Assembly (NCBI GenBank): GCA_016218725.1
Contig: JACRDB010000128.1
Coordinates: 1-64,000, forward strand
Length of the DNA stretch: 64,000 bases
Origin: Deltaproteobacteria bacterium
Lineage (GTDB): Bacteria; Myxococcota_A; Polyangia; Polyangiales; Ga0077539
Reading direction: 5' to 3'
The position numbers and the translations under genes are program-made. The stretch's first letter is position 1. Each line of letters starts with the position of its first letter. The notes beneath the pieces are model-generated. The model did no database searches, had not been told where the DNA came from, and saw only the letters and a program-made list of their open reading frames with translations. Shown in pieces: positions 16,053 through 27,843 of the stretch.

Positions 16053-18401
16053 TCAAGAGTCGGAGAATTCCTCGTGGGCCTTGCGCCGCGAGTGCCGCGA
16101 GAGGCACTCGGCCAGCTGCCGGGCGAGGTAGTCCGCGGCCTCCAGCTCGCTCCCGGCGAAGGACAGGTCCCCGTCCAGCCTCCGGAGCTCCAGCACGGCG
16201 AAGAGCCGCTGGTTGAAGAACGCCGGGGCCAGGAGCGTTGGCCCGCTCTCCACCAGCGCGAGGGGGCCGTTCTTGTCGTCCAGGGTGGCCAGGGCCACGG
16301 CCAGGTGTCGCTGCACGGGCAGGGCCCGTGGGCCCCGCGCCAGGCGCTGCCGCGTGCCCAGCGGGACGACGACGCCCTCGGCGCCGTCAAGCGCGGAGAG
16401 CACCAGCTCGTCCCGGTCGATGTCGTAAAGGAACACCGCGCTGGTCTCCACGCCGAAGCAGTCCCTCGCCAGGCGCGCCACGCTCTGCGCCGCCTCCTGC
16501 GGGTCGTGTACGTACGACAGCTCCATGGAGCCATCGAAGAGCTCGCCCAGGAGGTCCGCGCCCTTCTTGTGCGGCTTGGGCGTCGGCCTGGGCTCGCGCT
16601 TCTTCCTGGGCACCTCGGGCTCCGGCGGCGCCGCCTCGGGCGCAGTCGAAGACGGCGTCGCAGCGTCGACCTCCGGCACCTGCGCCGCCGCGACGCTCTC
16701 CGCCGCGGAGGGCACCTCTGCCCCGGGGAGCGCCGTACCTTCGACGGCAGCCTCGGTGGCCGCAGGGGTCTCCTGCGCCCTGCCTACCTCCACGATGGAC
16801 GTTCGCACCCTTCGGGCGGTTTCAGACCCTGTAAGCTGAGGTGGGGTCGTGTCGGTGGAGGTCGCAGGTTGTAGTTGTGGCTCTGCGGTGCTCGCGGGCG
16901 CCGGGGTGGGGGCTGGCGTAGCGGGCGGAGGCGCCGAGCCTCGGGCCGGGGTTGGGGTCTTGCCCTTGCGGGTGGCGCTGGGGGCCGGGGCCGGGATGGA
17001 CACCTTGGCGCCGCCCTTGGCCCGGAGCTTCTTGCGGTCCTTCTTGCTTCGGGGCCTCGGGGTGGCTCTTGGATCCGTCGCGGTGGAGTCCCGATCTTCT
17101 TCTTCGTCGTCGCTGGGCGCCGCTTCGGTCGAGGGCGAGGGCGCTGGCGCTGCGGGCGGGGCGAGCTCCTGGGGCCGTGGCTGCGGCTCCGTCACCGCCG
17201 CGGGCGGGACGGGCTCCCGGGCCTCCAGGGTCGAGGGCGGCGGTGGGGACGCCACGCCGTTGGCCCCGGGCGCGCCATTGACCAGAGTCGCCGTCGGGGC
17301 TGAGGGCACGAGCGAGGGCGGGAGCGAGACGCTCGGGATGGCCTGGTCCCTGGGGGGGAGAGACACCTCCACGGCGTCACGCCAGTCCTTCCATTTGAGC
17401 ACCGCGAGCGGCGCTCGGGAGGGCCGCGCAGTGAACGCGTGGTCGAACACGGCCACCATGACGTACACCCCTCGGACACCCGAGAGCTCGCGCTGGACGT
17501 CTTCCAGCGTCCGGCGGGCCAGGGCCTCGGCGCTGGACGGGGCGGAGCCCTCCGGGAGCGCAAGGACACGCTCGCGGTAGGTGAGGGGGTTGGCGGCGTC
17601 GGGGTTCTGGTCCCTGGTGAACAACAGCTGGTGGGCGGTCACCCGCGCCTCGGGGGTCACCACCGCGGGGTTCGTCGTGGGCGCCGGCGCCGGCGCGGGC
17701 TCCGCCGGCGGCGCAGGCCTGGCAGCGGCCGGGGTCGGTGGCGGCACCTCCGCGGGGGGCGCCGGCACCACGCGCGCCTCGGGGACCGTCGCGACCTCGA
17801 AGGCGCTCACATCTACGGCCGTCGCGATAGGCGCCGCGGGGGGAGCGATCGCGGGAGTCTCCGTCGCCGTCGAGGCCTTGGCGTTCTCGGCGTTCTTGGC
17901 GTTCTTGGCGATCCTGGCGGCCTCTGCGGTCTCCGAGGCCTCCGCGGTCTTCGGCGCTTCCGCGGCCTTCGGTGCCTCTGGTGTGGGCCTGGGTGCCTCC
18001 GGGACCTTCGAGACCGTCCCCTGGGCCGTGGGCGGGGGGACCGAAAACTTCGGCGCGGTCGGCGACCCGGCGCCGGCGGCCGGCGCGCTGACCAGTGGGG
18101 CCGCCGTCGCCCTGGGGGAGGCGCTCGCGGGCGGTTGTGCCACCGGCGGCGTGGTCAGCGAGGGCGGCGGCGCCGACGAAGGCGGCGGGTCGCTGACCTT
18201 GAGGGGACGCACGGCGTAGCGCTCGCGGCTCTCCAGGTCGTTCACCCGGATCACGCCGTCCTCTTCGAACTCGCAGCGGAACTTGCGAATGGAGACGCCG
18301 CCGCGCGCGGTGGTCAGGGCGCTCGCCCAGGACTCCGCGTCGACGGTGACCGTCGCCGCGGTGCCTCCCGCGGGTGCCGGCAGCTCAACAACCCATCGCA
18401 T
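16053..18401 (-). CDS. Large Ala/Pro-rich protein with C-terminal GAF domain
   Basis: 782 residues from the ATG at 18401 (MRWVVELPAPAGG); starts at 18452 or 18503 are possible. The first 75 residues form a small conserved-looking domain (TVTVDAESWASALTTARGG ... CEFEEDGVIRVNDLESRERY). About 500 residues of low-complexity Ala/Pro/Glu sequence follow, including short repeats such as AKNAKNAENAK, with a second ordered segment near residues 265-345 (LTYRERVLALPEG ... LERTLEDV-type). The last 160 residues are a GAF domain (ARDCFGVETSAVFLYDIDRDELVLSALDG). GAF domains bind small ligands or sense redox state. No output domain is attached. Function unknown. Confidence 0.7.
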   Translation of the reverse strand: MRWVVELPAPAGGTAATVTVDAESWASALTTARGGVSIRKFRCEFEEDGVIRVNDLESRERYAVRPLKVSDPPPSSAPPPSLTTPPVAQPPASASPRATAAPLVSAPAAGAGSPTAPKFSVPPPTAQGTVSKVPEAPRPTPEAPKAAEAPKTAEASETAEAARIAKNAKNAENAKASTATETPAIAPPAAPIATAVDVSAFEVATVPEARVVPAPPAEVPPPTPAAARPAPPAEPAPAPAPTTNPAVVTPEARVTAHQLLFTRDQNPDAANPLTYRERVLALPEGSAPSSAEALARRTLEDVQRELSGVRGVYVMVAVFDHAFTARPSRAPLAVLKWKDWRDAVEVSLPPRDQAIPSVSLPPSLVPSAPTATLVNGAPGANGVASPPPPSTLEAREPVPPAAVTEPQPRPQELAPPAAPAPSPSTEAAPSDDEEEDRDSTATDPRATPRPRSKKDRKKLRAKGGAKVSIPAPAPSATRKGKTPTPARGSAPPPATPAPTPAPASTAEPQLQPATSTDTTPPQLTGSETARRVRTSIVEVGRAQETPAATEAAVEGTALPGAEVPSAAESVAAAQVPEVDAATPSSTAPEAAPPEPEVPRKKREPRPTPKPHKKGADLLGELFDGSMELSYVHDPQEAAQSVARLARDCFGVETSAVFLYDIDRDELVLSALDGAEGVVVPLGTRQRLARGPRALPVQRHLAVALATLDDKNGPLALVESGPTLLAPAFFNQRLFAVLELRRLDGDLSFAGSELEAADYLARQLAECLSRHSRRKAHEEFSDS

Positions 18402-18506
18402 CAGCCACTCGTGGTAGTAATCAGACCCTGTGGTGAGGTAACAGAGCCCCATCGGGCGCGTCAAGGTCGCCCGGTCGCTCTCCTGCGCGTGGAGTGAGGT
18501 CATTTG

Positions 18507-19469
18507 ATGCTTCGGCTCGCGGTGTCCACGGGCTGTCCCTGCGGCGTCGGCCCCGAGGTGTCCGTCCTGGCCGCGCTCTCCGAGGCCCTCCCGGAGGACG
18601 TGGAGCTCTGGCTCTACGGCGACCCGGGGGCCCTCTCCGAGGCCTCCGCCCTGCGGGGGGCGCGCCTCACCCGCCGCCAGCGGGTGGTCCCCACCTCGGA
18701 CCTGGCGGCCTGTGATCGCCGACCCGGAAACCCCACGGAGCGCTCGGGCCTCGCGCAGCTCCACGCCGTCGACGCGGCCCTCGGGGCCGTGCTGGACGGC
18801 ACCTGCGACGCCCTGGTCACCGCGCCGGTGAGCAAGCACGCCATCCACCGGGCCGGCGTCCCCTTCACGGGCCACACGGAGTACCTCGCCGCGCGCTCGG
18901 GCGCGCCCAGGGCGGTGATGTTCTTCGTCGGCCCGAGGCTCCGGGTCTCGCTGGTGACCACGCACCTGCCCCTGGCCGGGGTCTCCTCGGCGGTGACCCG
19001 GGAGGCCGTGACCGCCACGGTGACGCTCACCGCGCAGTCCCTCCAGCGGGACCTCGGGGTCCCTTCGCCGCGGCTCGGGGTCTGCGGGCTCAACCCCCAC
19101 GCCGGCGAGCAGGGCCTCCTCGGCGGCGAGGAGCGCGCGGTGCTCCTCCCGGCCCTGGAGGACGCCCGAGGCGCCCTCGGCGCCGGCGTCGCGATCGAGG
19201 GCCCGGCCCCGTCGGAGGTGGTCCTGCGGCGCTGTCGGGACGGGCTCTACGACGCCGCCGTGGCCATGTACCACGACCAGGCCACCATCGCGTCCAAGCT
19301 CCTGGACTTCGGAGACGCCGTGAACGTGACCCTCGGGCTGCCCTTCGTGCGCACCAGCGTGGACCACGGGACCGCCTACGACATCGCCGGCCAGGGCCTG
19401 GCGGACCCGCGCGCCATGAGCTCGGCCGTAGTCCGCGCGGCGAAGATGGTGCGGGCGCGCGCCGGGTGA
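18507..19469 (+). CDS. pdxA: 4-hydroxythreonine-4-phosphate dehydrogenase
   Basis: 320 residues from the ATG at 18507, with GAGG 8 nt upstream. It catalyses the NAD-dependent oxidation of 4-phosphohydroxy-threonine in pyridoxal phosphate synthesis (DXP-dependent route). Family signatures: GCPCGVGPEV, VTAPVSKHAIH, FTGHTEYLA, GLNPHAGEQGLLGGEE, AMYHDQATIASK and VNVTLGLPFVRTSVDHGTA. The three metal-binding His are present. The first signature has CPCG in place of the common DPAG. It lies 47 bp upstream of uvrA on the same strand. No other pyridoxine gene is next to it. Confidence 0.93.
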   Translation: MLRLAVSTGCPCGVGPEVSVLAALSEALPEDVELWLYGDPGALSEASALRGARLTRRQRVVPTSDLAACDRRPGNPTERSGLAQLHAVDAALGAVLDGTCDALVTAPVSKHAIHRAGVPFTGHTEYLAARSGAPRAVMFFVGPRLRVSLVTTHLPLAGVSSAVTREAVTATVTLTAQSLQRDLGVPSPRLGVCGLNPHAGEQGLLGGEERAVLLPALEDARGALGAGVAIEGPAPSEVVLRRCRDGLYDAAVAMYHDQATIASKLLDFGDAVNVTLGLPFVRTSVDHGTAYDIAGQGLADPRAMSSAVVRAAKMVRARAG

Positions 19470-19516
19470 TTGTGTTTCCTGGCGCTCGTCGGCAGGATGG
19501 AGGCTCAGGCGCTGTC

Positions 19517-22312
<2,796 letters not shown>

Positions 22313-22322
22313 ACCGAGAGCC

Positions 22323-22733
22323 ATGAGCGAGCGCAAGGCGAGGATCCTGGTGGCCAAGCCCGGGCTGGACGGCCACGACCGGGGCGCCAAGGTGGTCGCC
22401 CGGGCCCTTCGGGACGCGGGCTTCGAGGTGATCTATACGGGCCTGCACCAGACCCCGGACATGATCGCCGCCGCCGCCGTGCAGGAGGACGTGGACGCGG
22501 TGGGCCTCTCGATCATGTCCGGCGCCCACAACACGCTGTTCCCCGCGGTGCTCCAGGCCCTGAAGGCCCGCGGCGCCGAGGACGTGCTGGTTTTCGGTGG
22601 CGGGATCATCCCCGATGACGACTTCCCGCGCCTTGAGGCCGCGGGGGTGGCGCGGGTGTTCACCCCGGGGACCGCCCTCGGGGACATCGTCCGCTGGGTG
22701 CAGGAGCACGTGCTGCCGCGGGCTGCGGCCTGA
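22323..22733 (+). CDS. Cobalamin-binding (small) subunit of methylmalonyl-CoA-type mutase
   Basis: 136 residues from the ATG at 22323. This is a stand-alone B12-binding domain: AKPGLDGHDRGAKVVARAL carries the DxHxxG motif whose His ligates cobalt. VGLSIMSGAH and VFGGGIIPDDD are the conserved SxL- and GG-type loops. Such proteins pair with a separate catalytic TIM-barrel subunit in methylmalonyl-CoA, ethylmalonyl-CoA or isobutyryl-CoA mutases; none is in this window. The acyl-CoA dehydrogenase 15 bp downstream supports a branched-chain or propionate pathway role. Confidence 0.88.
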   Translation: MSERKARILVAKPGLDGHDRGAKVVARALRDAGFEVIYTGLHQTPDMIAAAAVQEDVDAVGLSIMSGAHNTLFPAVLQALKARGAEDVLVFGGGIIPDDDFPRLEAAGVARVFTPGTALGDIVRWVQEHVLPRAAA

Positions 22734-22748
22734 GCGCGGGAGGGGCCC

Positions 22749-23894
22749 ATGGACTTCGAACTGCCCGAGAGCCACCGCGAGATCCAGCGCAGCGTGCGGG
22801 AGTTCTGCGCGCGCCACGTGAAGCCCTTCGCCCGCGGGTGGGACGAGGCCGAGCGGTTCCCCACGGAGCTGGTGGGCCCCCTGGCCGAGGCCGGGCTGCT
22901 GGGCATCCGGGTGCCGGAGGCCTACGGCGGCTCCGGGCTGGACACGCTCGCCTACGCGGTGATCGTCGAGGAGGTGGCGAAGTGCGACGGGAGCCTGGCC
23001 CTCACGCTGGCCTCGCACAACGGCCTCGGGACCGGGCACCTCCTGCGCTTCGGCTCCGACGCCCAGCGCGAGCGCTACCTCCCGAGGGCCGCCTCCGGCG
23101 AGTGGCTCGCGGCCTGGGCGCTCACGGAGCCCGGGAGCGGGAGCGACGCCGCGGGGCTCCGCACCACCGCGGTGCGCCGTGGCGAGGGCTGGGTGCTCAA
23201 TGGCACCAAGATGTTCATCACCCAGGGCATCGTCGGGGGCTTCTGCGTGGTGCTGGCCAGCACCAACCTCGCGGCGAAGCAGCGAGGGATCACGGCCTTC
23301 GTGGTGGAGCATGGGACCCCGGGCTTCAAGCCCGGCCGGCACCTGGAGAAGCTCGGCATGCGCTCCAGCGACACGGCGGAGCTGGTGTTTGAAGATTGTT
23401 ATGTGCCGGACTCGCAGCGCGTGGGCGAGGTGGACCACGGCTTCCTGGATACGCTCCAGATCCTTGATCGGGGCAGGGTGTCCATCGCCGCGCTGGCCCT
23501 CGGGCTGGGCGAAGGGTCCCTGGACTGCGCGGTGGCCTACGCGAAGGACCGGCAGCAGTTCGGCCGCCCCATCGGGGACTTCCAGGCGATCCAGTGGATG
23601 CTGGCGGACAGCCGCGCGGAGCTGGAGGCGGCCCGGCTCCTGGTGTACCGCGCGGCCTGGCTGGCGGACCGGGAGCCGCGGTACTCCCGCGAGGCGTCCA
23701 TGGCCAAGCTCTTCGCCAGCGAGGCCGGGACGCGCGCGTGCAACCGCGCGCTGCAGGTGCACGGCGGCTACGGCTACACCCGGGAGTTCCCGGTGGAGCG
23801 GCACCTGCGGGACGCAAAGCTCTGCGAGCTCGGCGAGGGCACCAGCGAGGTCCAGCGCCTGGTGATCGCCAGGCACCTCCTGGAGCAGCGTTGA
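22749..23894 (+). CDS. Acyl-CoA dehydrogenase
   Basis: 381 residues, start ATG 22749 with GGGAGG upstream. FAD-dependent alpha,beta-dehydrogenation of an acyl-CoA. Signatures: AWALTEPGSGSDAAGLRT, GTKMFITQG, FGRPIGDFQAIQWMLAD, QVHGGYGYTREFPVERHLRD and LGEGTSEVQRLVIARHLL; the Glu of GEGTS is the expected catalytic base. Length and order match short/branched-chain enzymes. It forms a run with the mutase subunit upstream and the thioesterase downstream, where the end overlaps a TTG start candidate. Confidence 0.92.
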   Translation: MDFELPESHREIQRSVREFCARHVKPFARGWDEAERFPTELVGPLAEAGLLGIRVPEAYGGSGLDTLAYAVIVEEVAKCDGSLALTLASHNGLGTGHLLRFGSDAQRERYLPRAASGEWLAAWALTEPGSGSDAAGLRTTAVRRGEGWVLNGTKMFITQGIVGGFCVVLASTNLAAKQRGITAFVVEHGTPGFKPGRHLEKLGMRSSDTAELVFEDCYVPDSQRVGEVDHGFLDTLQILDRGRVSIAALALGLGEGSLDCAVAYAKDRQQFGRPIGDFQAIQWMLADSRAELEAARLLVYRAAWLADREPRYSREASMAKLFASEAGTRACNRALQVHGGYGYTREFPVERHLRDAKLCELGEGTSEVQRLVIARHLLEQR

Positions 23895-23914
23895 GCGCCC
23901 CGGAGAGAGCCTCG

Positions 23915-24346
23915 GTGGCCGAGAGCGTGGTGCGCATGAGGGCCCACTACGCCGAGGTGGACCGCATGGGCTTTTTGCACCACAGCAACCACCTGCGGTG
24001 GTTCGAGCGGGGCCGCGAGGAGTTCTGCCGCCGCCGCGGGGCGGTGTACCGCGAGCTCGAGGACGCCGGCGTGCTGGTGGTCGTGGCGGACCTGGAGGTC
24101 GCCTACCGCAGCCCCATTCGCTACGAGGAGCTGGCGGACCTCACCGTCGCGCTGCGCGCCGTGGGCCACGCGTCGCTGGTCTTCGAGTACGCCCTGCGGA
24201 GGGTGGAGGACGGGGCCCTGGCCGCCACCGGGCGCACCCGCCACGCGTTCGTCACCCGCGAGGGGAGGGTGACCAGGGTCGGGCACGACGTCGCCCGGAG
24301 GCTCTCGGGCCCGGAGCTTGAGACGCGCCTGGGCGAACTCGGTTAG
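23915..24346 (+). CDS. Hotdog-fold acyl-CoA thioesterase (YbgC/4HBT family)
   Basis: 143 residues from the GTG at 23915, with GGAGAG about 7 nt upstream. A TTG at 23891 that overlaps the previous stop is an equally possible coupled start. HYAEVDRMGFLHHSNHLRWFERGREEF matches the 4-hydroxybenzoyl-CoA thioesterase signature, with the catalytic Asp in EVDRMG. VAYRSPIRYEELADLTV and HAFVTREGRVTRV are typical later strands. It likely releases CoA from the acyl-CoA handled by the neighbouring dehydrogenase. Confidence 0.88.
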   Translation: MAESVVRMRAHYAEVDRMGFLHHSNHLRWFERGREEFCRRRGAVYRELEDAGVLVVVADLEVAYRSPIRYEELADLTVALRAVGHASLVFEYALRRVEDGALAATGRTRHAFVTREGRVTRVGHDVARRLSGPELETRLGELG

Positions 24347-24356
24347 TATCCCTCGG

Positions 24357-25628
24357 ATGTCCCAAGCGCCGTGGACCCCGCCGACGGAGGCGCCCCCGCC
24401 GGTGGCCGTGTCGCCCTACGAGCCCCGGGCGGGCTGGCCGTGGGTGCTCCTGTGCCTCTTCGGTTACGGCAGCGCTGCCCTGTGGCTGGCGCCCCTGCCG
24501 TTCTCGTTCTTTGTCAGCGTGGGGGCGAGCCCGGTGCTGCGCGGGGGCCTCGCGTTGCTCATGCTCGCGCTCTACGTCGCCGCTGCGGTCAAGGCCGGGG
24601 CGTGGCTCCGCCGCAGGCCCGCGGGGACCCGCGCCGCCGCGGAGGTCTTTGCCCTCGGCGTCCTCTGGCTCTGGGGCCTCGCGCTCAACCAGGCGCTCCC
24701 GGGCAACTGCGTGAACGACGGGTGCGGCGTGGACCTCCAGCGCCCGCTCCAGGTGCCGCAGGTGTACCTCCTGAGCGCCCTGCACTTCGCCGCGGCGGGC
24801 GCCTACCACGTCTCCCGCAAGCGCCCCGGAGCCCTGGAGCCCAGGGCCGAAGCGGGCCTGGTGGGGGCGCTCCTCGTGGGGATGGTGGTGCACGCGCTCC
24901 TGGCGGTGCAGTTCGTCAAGGTGCTGGTGTACCTCCCGGCCTTCCCGCTCACCTGGCCCGTGGCCACGCCGTACCTGTGCCTCACGCTCCTCGGTCGCGA
25001 GGTCGCGCTGCGGCTCCGCGAGCGCGGCCTGGAGGCCGCCCGGAGCGCCCCCCTCGAGCCCTCCGAGGGCCTCCAGGTCGCCTACCGCCCCGTCCCTCAG
25101 GCGTCGCCCCCCGGGGGGCCGTCCTGGGGGCTCCTGGGGCGCGGAGGCGCCGTGGCGGCGGCGCTCCTCGGGGGCTGGACCTTGCTCCTGGGGGCCCTGA
25201 GCCACCGCGCCTCGGGGGCCCTCGGGGTCGTCACCCAGACCTGCACGCACCCCCTCTCGCGGCTGCCCCTGGAGGTCGTCCACCGGGACTGCCACTACCT
25301 CTGCACCGTGGCGGCCCGAGGGCACCCCTGGCTGGTGCGCCCCGAGCGCCTCGGGCGCCGCGGGGGCCACACCATCGTGGTCAATCGCCAGCTCGCCGTG
25401 GCCAACGCCTTCGAAGACCTCCTGCACGAGCGCTGGCCTCGCTTCGGCCGCCTGGCCCGCAGGACCTACGACGCCCTCGGGCTCCCGGTGTCCCGCTGGA
25501 TCCGGTGGACCTTCCTCGCGGACCTGGTCTACCTCGCCATGAAGCCCGCCGAGTGGCTCTTCCTCGCCGCGCTCCTCGCCCTGGACCCCGGCGACCCCGA
25601 GGCGCGCATCCAGCGAATGTATCGGTAG
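24357..25628 (+). CDS. Polytopic membrane protein with conserved C-terminal domain (DUF6688-like)
   Basis: 423 residues from the ATG at 24357. The N-terminal half has about five membrane segments (WPWVLLCLFGYGSAALWL, LALLMLALYVAAAVKAG, VFALGVLWLWGLALNQAL, LVGALLVGMVVHALLAVQF). The C-terminal half has DCHYLCTVAARGHPWLV, TIVVNRQLAVANAFEDLLHE and TYDALGLPVSRWI, which I associate with the uncharacterised DUF6688 family. Function unknown. TAGTATC lies 13 nt before the ATG with no Shine-Dalgarno, as at several other starts here. Confidence 0.65.
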   Translation: MSQAPWTPPTEAPPPVAVSPYEPRAGWPWVLLCLFGYGSAALWLAPLPFSFFVSVGASPVLRGGLALLMLALYVAAAVKAGAWLRRRPAGTRAAAEVFALGVLWLWGLALNQALPGNCVNDGCGVDLQRPLQVPQVYLLSALHFAAAGAYHVSRKRPGALEPRAEAGLVGALLVGMVVHALLAVQFVKVLVYLPAFPLTWPVATPYLCLTLLGREVALRLRERGLEAARSAPLEPSEGLQVAYRPVPQASPPGGPSWGLLGRGGAVAAALLGGWTLLLGALSHRASGALGVVTQTCTHPLSRLPLEVVHRDCHYLCTVAARGHPWLVRPERLGRRGGHTIVVNRQLAVANAFEDLLHERWPRFGRLARRTYDALGLPVSRWIRWTFLADLVYLAMKPAEWLFLAALLALDPGDPEARIQRMYR

Positions 25629-25649
25629 AGTTGACATTCCCGATTCATC

Positions 25650-25678
25650 TTGACAATGAGAATCACTTTTGCCATGCT
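25650..25678 (+). promoter_or_regulatory. Candidate feoAB promoter
   Basis: TTGACA (25650-25655), 17 bp, CATGCT (25673-25678); the GTG of feoA is at 25688. Another TTGACA lies at 25631-25636. The Fur box covers the -35 and spacer. Confidence 0.45.
25652..25670 (+). promoter_or_regulatory. Fur box of feoAB
   Basis: The 19-bp site GACAATGAGAATCACTTTT agrees with the Fur consensus GATAATGATAATCATTATC at about 14 of 19 positions, including the core AATGAGAATCA. Its place over the promoter of ferrous iron transport genes supports repression by Fe(II)-Fur. Confidence 0.75.
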
Positions 25679-25687
25679 TTTCCTACG

Positions 25688-25972
25688 GTGAGCGCTCCCA
25701 TTGCCAGGACTCTTCGGGCGTTGTCGGACCTGGGTGTAGGTTCCGAGGGGACCGTGTGGGGGCTCGGGGTTCTTGAGGGCGAGGCGCGGGTGTGGCTCCG
25801 GGCCCTTGGAATTTTCGAAGGACAGAGCCTGAGGCTCTTGCGCCGGGCGCCGTTTGGCGGGCCGTACCATGTGCGGGTGGGCGGGGCGGAGGGGGCCCTT
25901 GGGGAGTTCGCGATCGACCCGTCGCTGGCGTCGGGGATCACGCTGGAGGCCCGCGCCTCGGTCACTCCGTGA
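25688..25972 (+). CDS. feoA: Ferrous iron transport protein A
   Basis: 94 residues from the GTG at 25688. FeoA is a small cytoplasmic SH3-like protein needed with FeoB for Fe(II) uptake. The pattern ARTLRALSDLGVGSEGTVWGL ... LRALGIFEGQSLRLLRRAPFGGPYHVRVGG is the family's, with the short beta-strands and the conserved LGIxEGxxL turn. The stop overlaps the GTG of feoB (GTGA). A Fur box lies 18-36 bp upstream. No Shine-Dalgarno is visible. Confidence 0.88.
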   Translation: MSAPIARTLRALSDLGVGSEGTVWGLGVLEGEARVWLRALGIFEGQSLRLLRRAPFGGPYHVRVGGAEGALGEFAIDPSLASGITLEARASVTP

Positions 25973-27843
25973 GCGCTGCCGCGGTGGGGACGGTGGCCCT
26001 GGTGGGCCGCCCCAACGCGGGGAAGAGCTCGCTGTTCAACCGGCTCACGGGGGCCGACGCCAAGGTCGGGAACTTCCCCGGCGTCACCGTGGACGTTCTG
26101 GAAGCCGAGGTCACCGACGCCCGAGGGAGGACCTGGGCGGTGGTGGACCTGCCGGGGCTCTACACCCTCGGGGTGAGCGCCAGCGGGGACACCGACGAGG
26201 GCGTGGCCAGGCAATGGCTGGACCGCGCCGTGCAGGACCGCCGCCCCGTGGCGCTGCTGCAGGTGCTCGACGGCACCCAGCTCGGGCTCGGCCTCAGGCT
26301 CACGCAGGAGCTCCTCCGGGAGCCCTTCCCCCTGGCGGTGGTGGTCACCCAGGAGGACCTGCTGCGGCGGGACGGTGCCACCGTGGACACCGCGCGCCTC
26401 GAGGAGGCGCTGGGGGTGCCGGTGCGCGCGGTGAGCGCGCGGGACCCCGGGAGCCGTGCGGCGGTGCTCGGGCTCCTGGAGGGGTCCCTCGTGCCCTCGG
26501 CGGAGAGGGTCGAGCGCCCCGAGCGCGACTGGGACCCGGAGCGCCTGGCGCGGCAGTGCTACCGCCGCGAGGGCGCAGGAGCGGCCTCGCTCGCGCGGCG
26601 CACGGAGCGGCTGGACCGCGTGCTCCTGCACCCGGTGGCGGGGCCGGTGCTGTTCACGGGGCTCATGGTGTCGCTCTTCGCGGCGGTGTTCCTCGTGGCG
26701 GACCCGGCCTCGGCGGCGCTGGAGGCCGGGGTGGGGCGCCTCTCGCGGCTTGTGTCGCGGGCGGTGACGGACCCGACGCTGGCGTCGTTCCTGGTGGACG
26801 GGGTGCTGGGCGGCGCGGGCACGGTGCTCGCGTTCCTGCCGCAGATCGTGATCTTGACGGTGGCCCTGGAGCTCATGGACGCCTCGGGGTACCTGTCCCG
26901 CGGGGTCTTCCTGGTGGACCGGCTCCTGCGCGCGGCGGGCCTCGGGGGCAGGTCCTTCGTGCCGCTCCTTACGGCCCACGCCTGCGCCGTGCCGGCGATT
27001 CAGGCGACGCGCATCCTGCGCGACGGGCGCGAGCGCCTGAGGACGCTCCTGGTGCTCCCGCTCATGACGTGCTCCGCGCGGATCCCGACCTACGCGCTCT
27101 TGCTCGCGGCGTTCTTCTCGCACCGGGGCGTGTGGTTCCGGGGCGCGGCGTTCGTCGGGCTGTATCTCGCGGGGGCCTGTGCGGGGCTCCTGGCCTCGCT
27201 GGTGTTGCGCCGCACCGTGGCCCGAGGGCGCTCGCTGCCCCTGGTGGTGGAGATGCCCGCCTACCGCTCGCCGGAGCCCCGGGTGGTCTGGCGGGTCACC
27301 ACCCGGGCGGCCGTGGGCTTCCTGCGGGACGTGGGCACGTCCATCCTCGCGGTGAGCGTGGTGCTCTGGGCGCTCTTGACCATCCCCGCGCCCTGGGGGG
27401 CGCCCCCGCGCGCGGAGGCCGCGCCCATCGAGCGGAGCGTCGCCGCCAGCGTGGGCCGCGCCCTGGAGCCCGTCACCCGCTACGCGGGCTTCGACTGGAG
27501 GATCAATGTGGGGCTCCTCGGCGCCTTCGGGGCCCGCGAGGTGATGGTGGGCACGCTGGGCGTGATCTACGGCATCGAGGGCGCCGAGGAGGACCCCGCC
27601 CCCCTCGCGACCCGCCTGAGGGACGCCCGCACCCCTGACGGGAGGCCCCTCCACGGCCCCGCGACGGCCCTCTCGCTGATGGCGTTCTTCGTGCTAGCGT
27701 GCCAGTGCATGAGCACCGTGGCGGCGCTCCGGCGTGAGACCCGAGGCTGGCGCTGGCCGCTCTTCGTGGTGGGGTACACCTACGCCCTGGCCTCCGGGGC
27801 GGCGGTGCTGGTGTTCCAGGTCGCCTCGCGGGTCCTGCGGTGA
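25969..27843 (+). CDS. feoB: Ferrous iron transporter FeoB, with unusual G4 motif
   Basis: 624 residues from the GTG at 25969, at the short end for the family. N-terminal G domain: G1 GRPNAGKSS, switch NFPGVTV, G3 VVDLPGLYTL. The G4 position, normally NxxD, reads TQED (T127-D130), and G5 is SARD. The membrane part has two Gate-like regions, including FLPQIVILTVALELMDASGYLSRGV and SFVPLLTAHACAVPAIQATR, where the usual GFGCNVPA is AHACAVPA. Moves Fe(II) across the inner membrane. The stop overlaps the start of the phosphoesterase gene. No FeoC. Confidence 0.93.
   Translation: MSAAAVGTVALVGRPNAGKSSLFNRLTGADAKVGNFPGVTVDVLEAEVTDARGRTWAVVDLPGLYTLGVSASGDTDEGVARQWLDRAVQDRRPVALLQVLDGTQLGLGLRLTQELLREPFPLAVVVTQEDLLRRDGATVDTARLEEALGVPVRAVSARDPGSRAAVLGLLEGSLVPSAERVERPERDWDPERLARQCYRREGAGAASLARRTERLDRVLLHPVAGPVLFTGLMVSLFAAVFLVADPASAALEAGVGRLSRLVSRAVTDPTLASFLVDGVLGGAGTVLAFLPQIVILTVALELMDASGYLSRGVFLVDRLLRAAGLGGRSFVPLLTAHACAVPAIQATRILRDGRERLRTLLVLPLMTCSARIPTYALLLAAFFSHRGVWFRGAAFVGLYLAGACAGLLASLVLRRTVARGRSLPLVVEMPAYRSPEPRVVWRVTTRAAVGFLRDVGTSILAVSVVLWALLTIPAPWGAPPRAEAAPIERSVAASVGRALEPVTRYAGFDWRINVGLLGAFGAREVMVGTLGVIYGIEGAEEDPAPLATRLRDARTPDGRPLHGPATALSLMAFFVLACQCMSTVAALRRETRGWRWPLFVVGYTYALASGAAVLVFQVASRVLR

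Noticed and set aside
17870..18000. Short Ala/Lys/Glu repeats in the GAF protein as a possible mobile or regulatory repeat
   Set aside because: They are low-complexity coding sequence inside a continuous frame with varying unit length.
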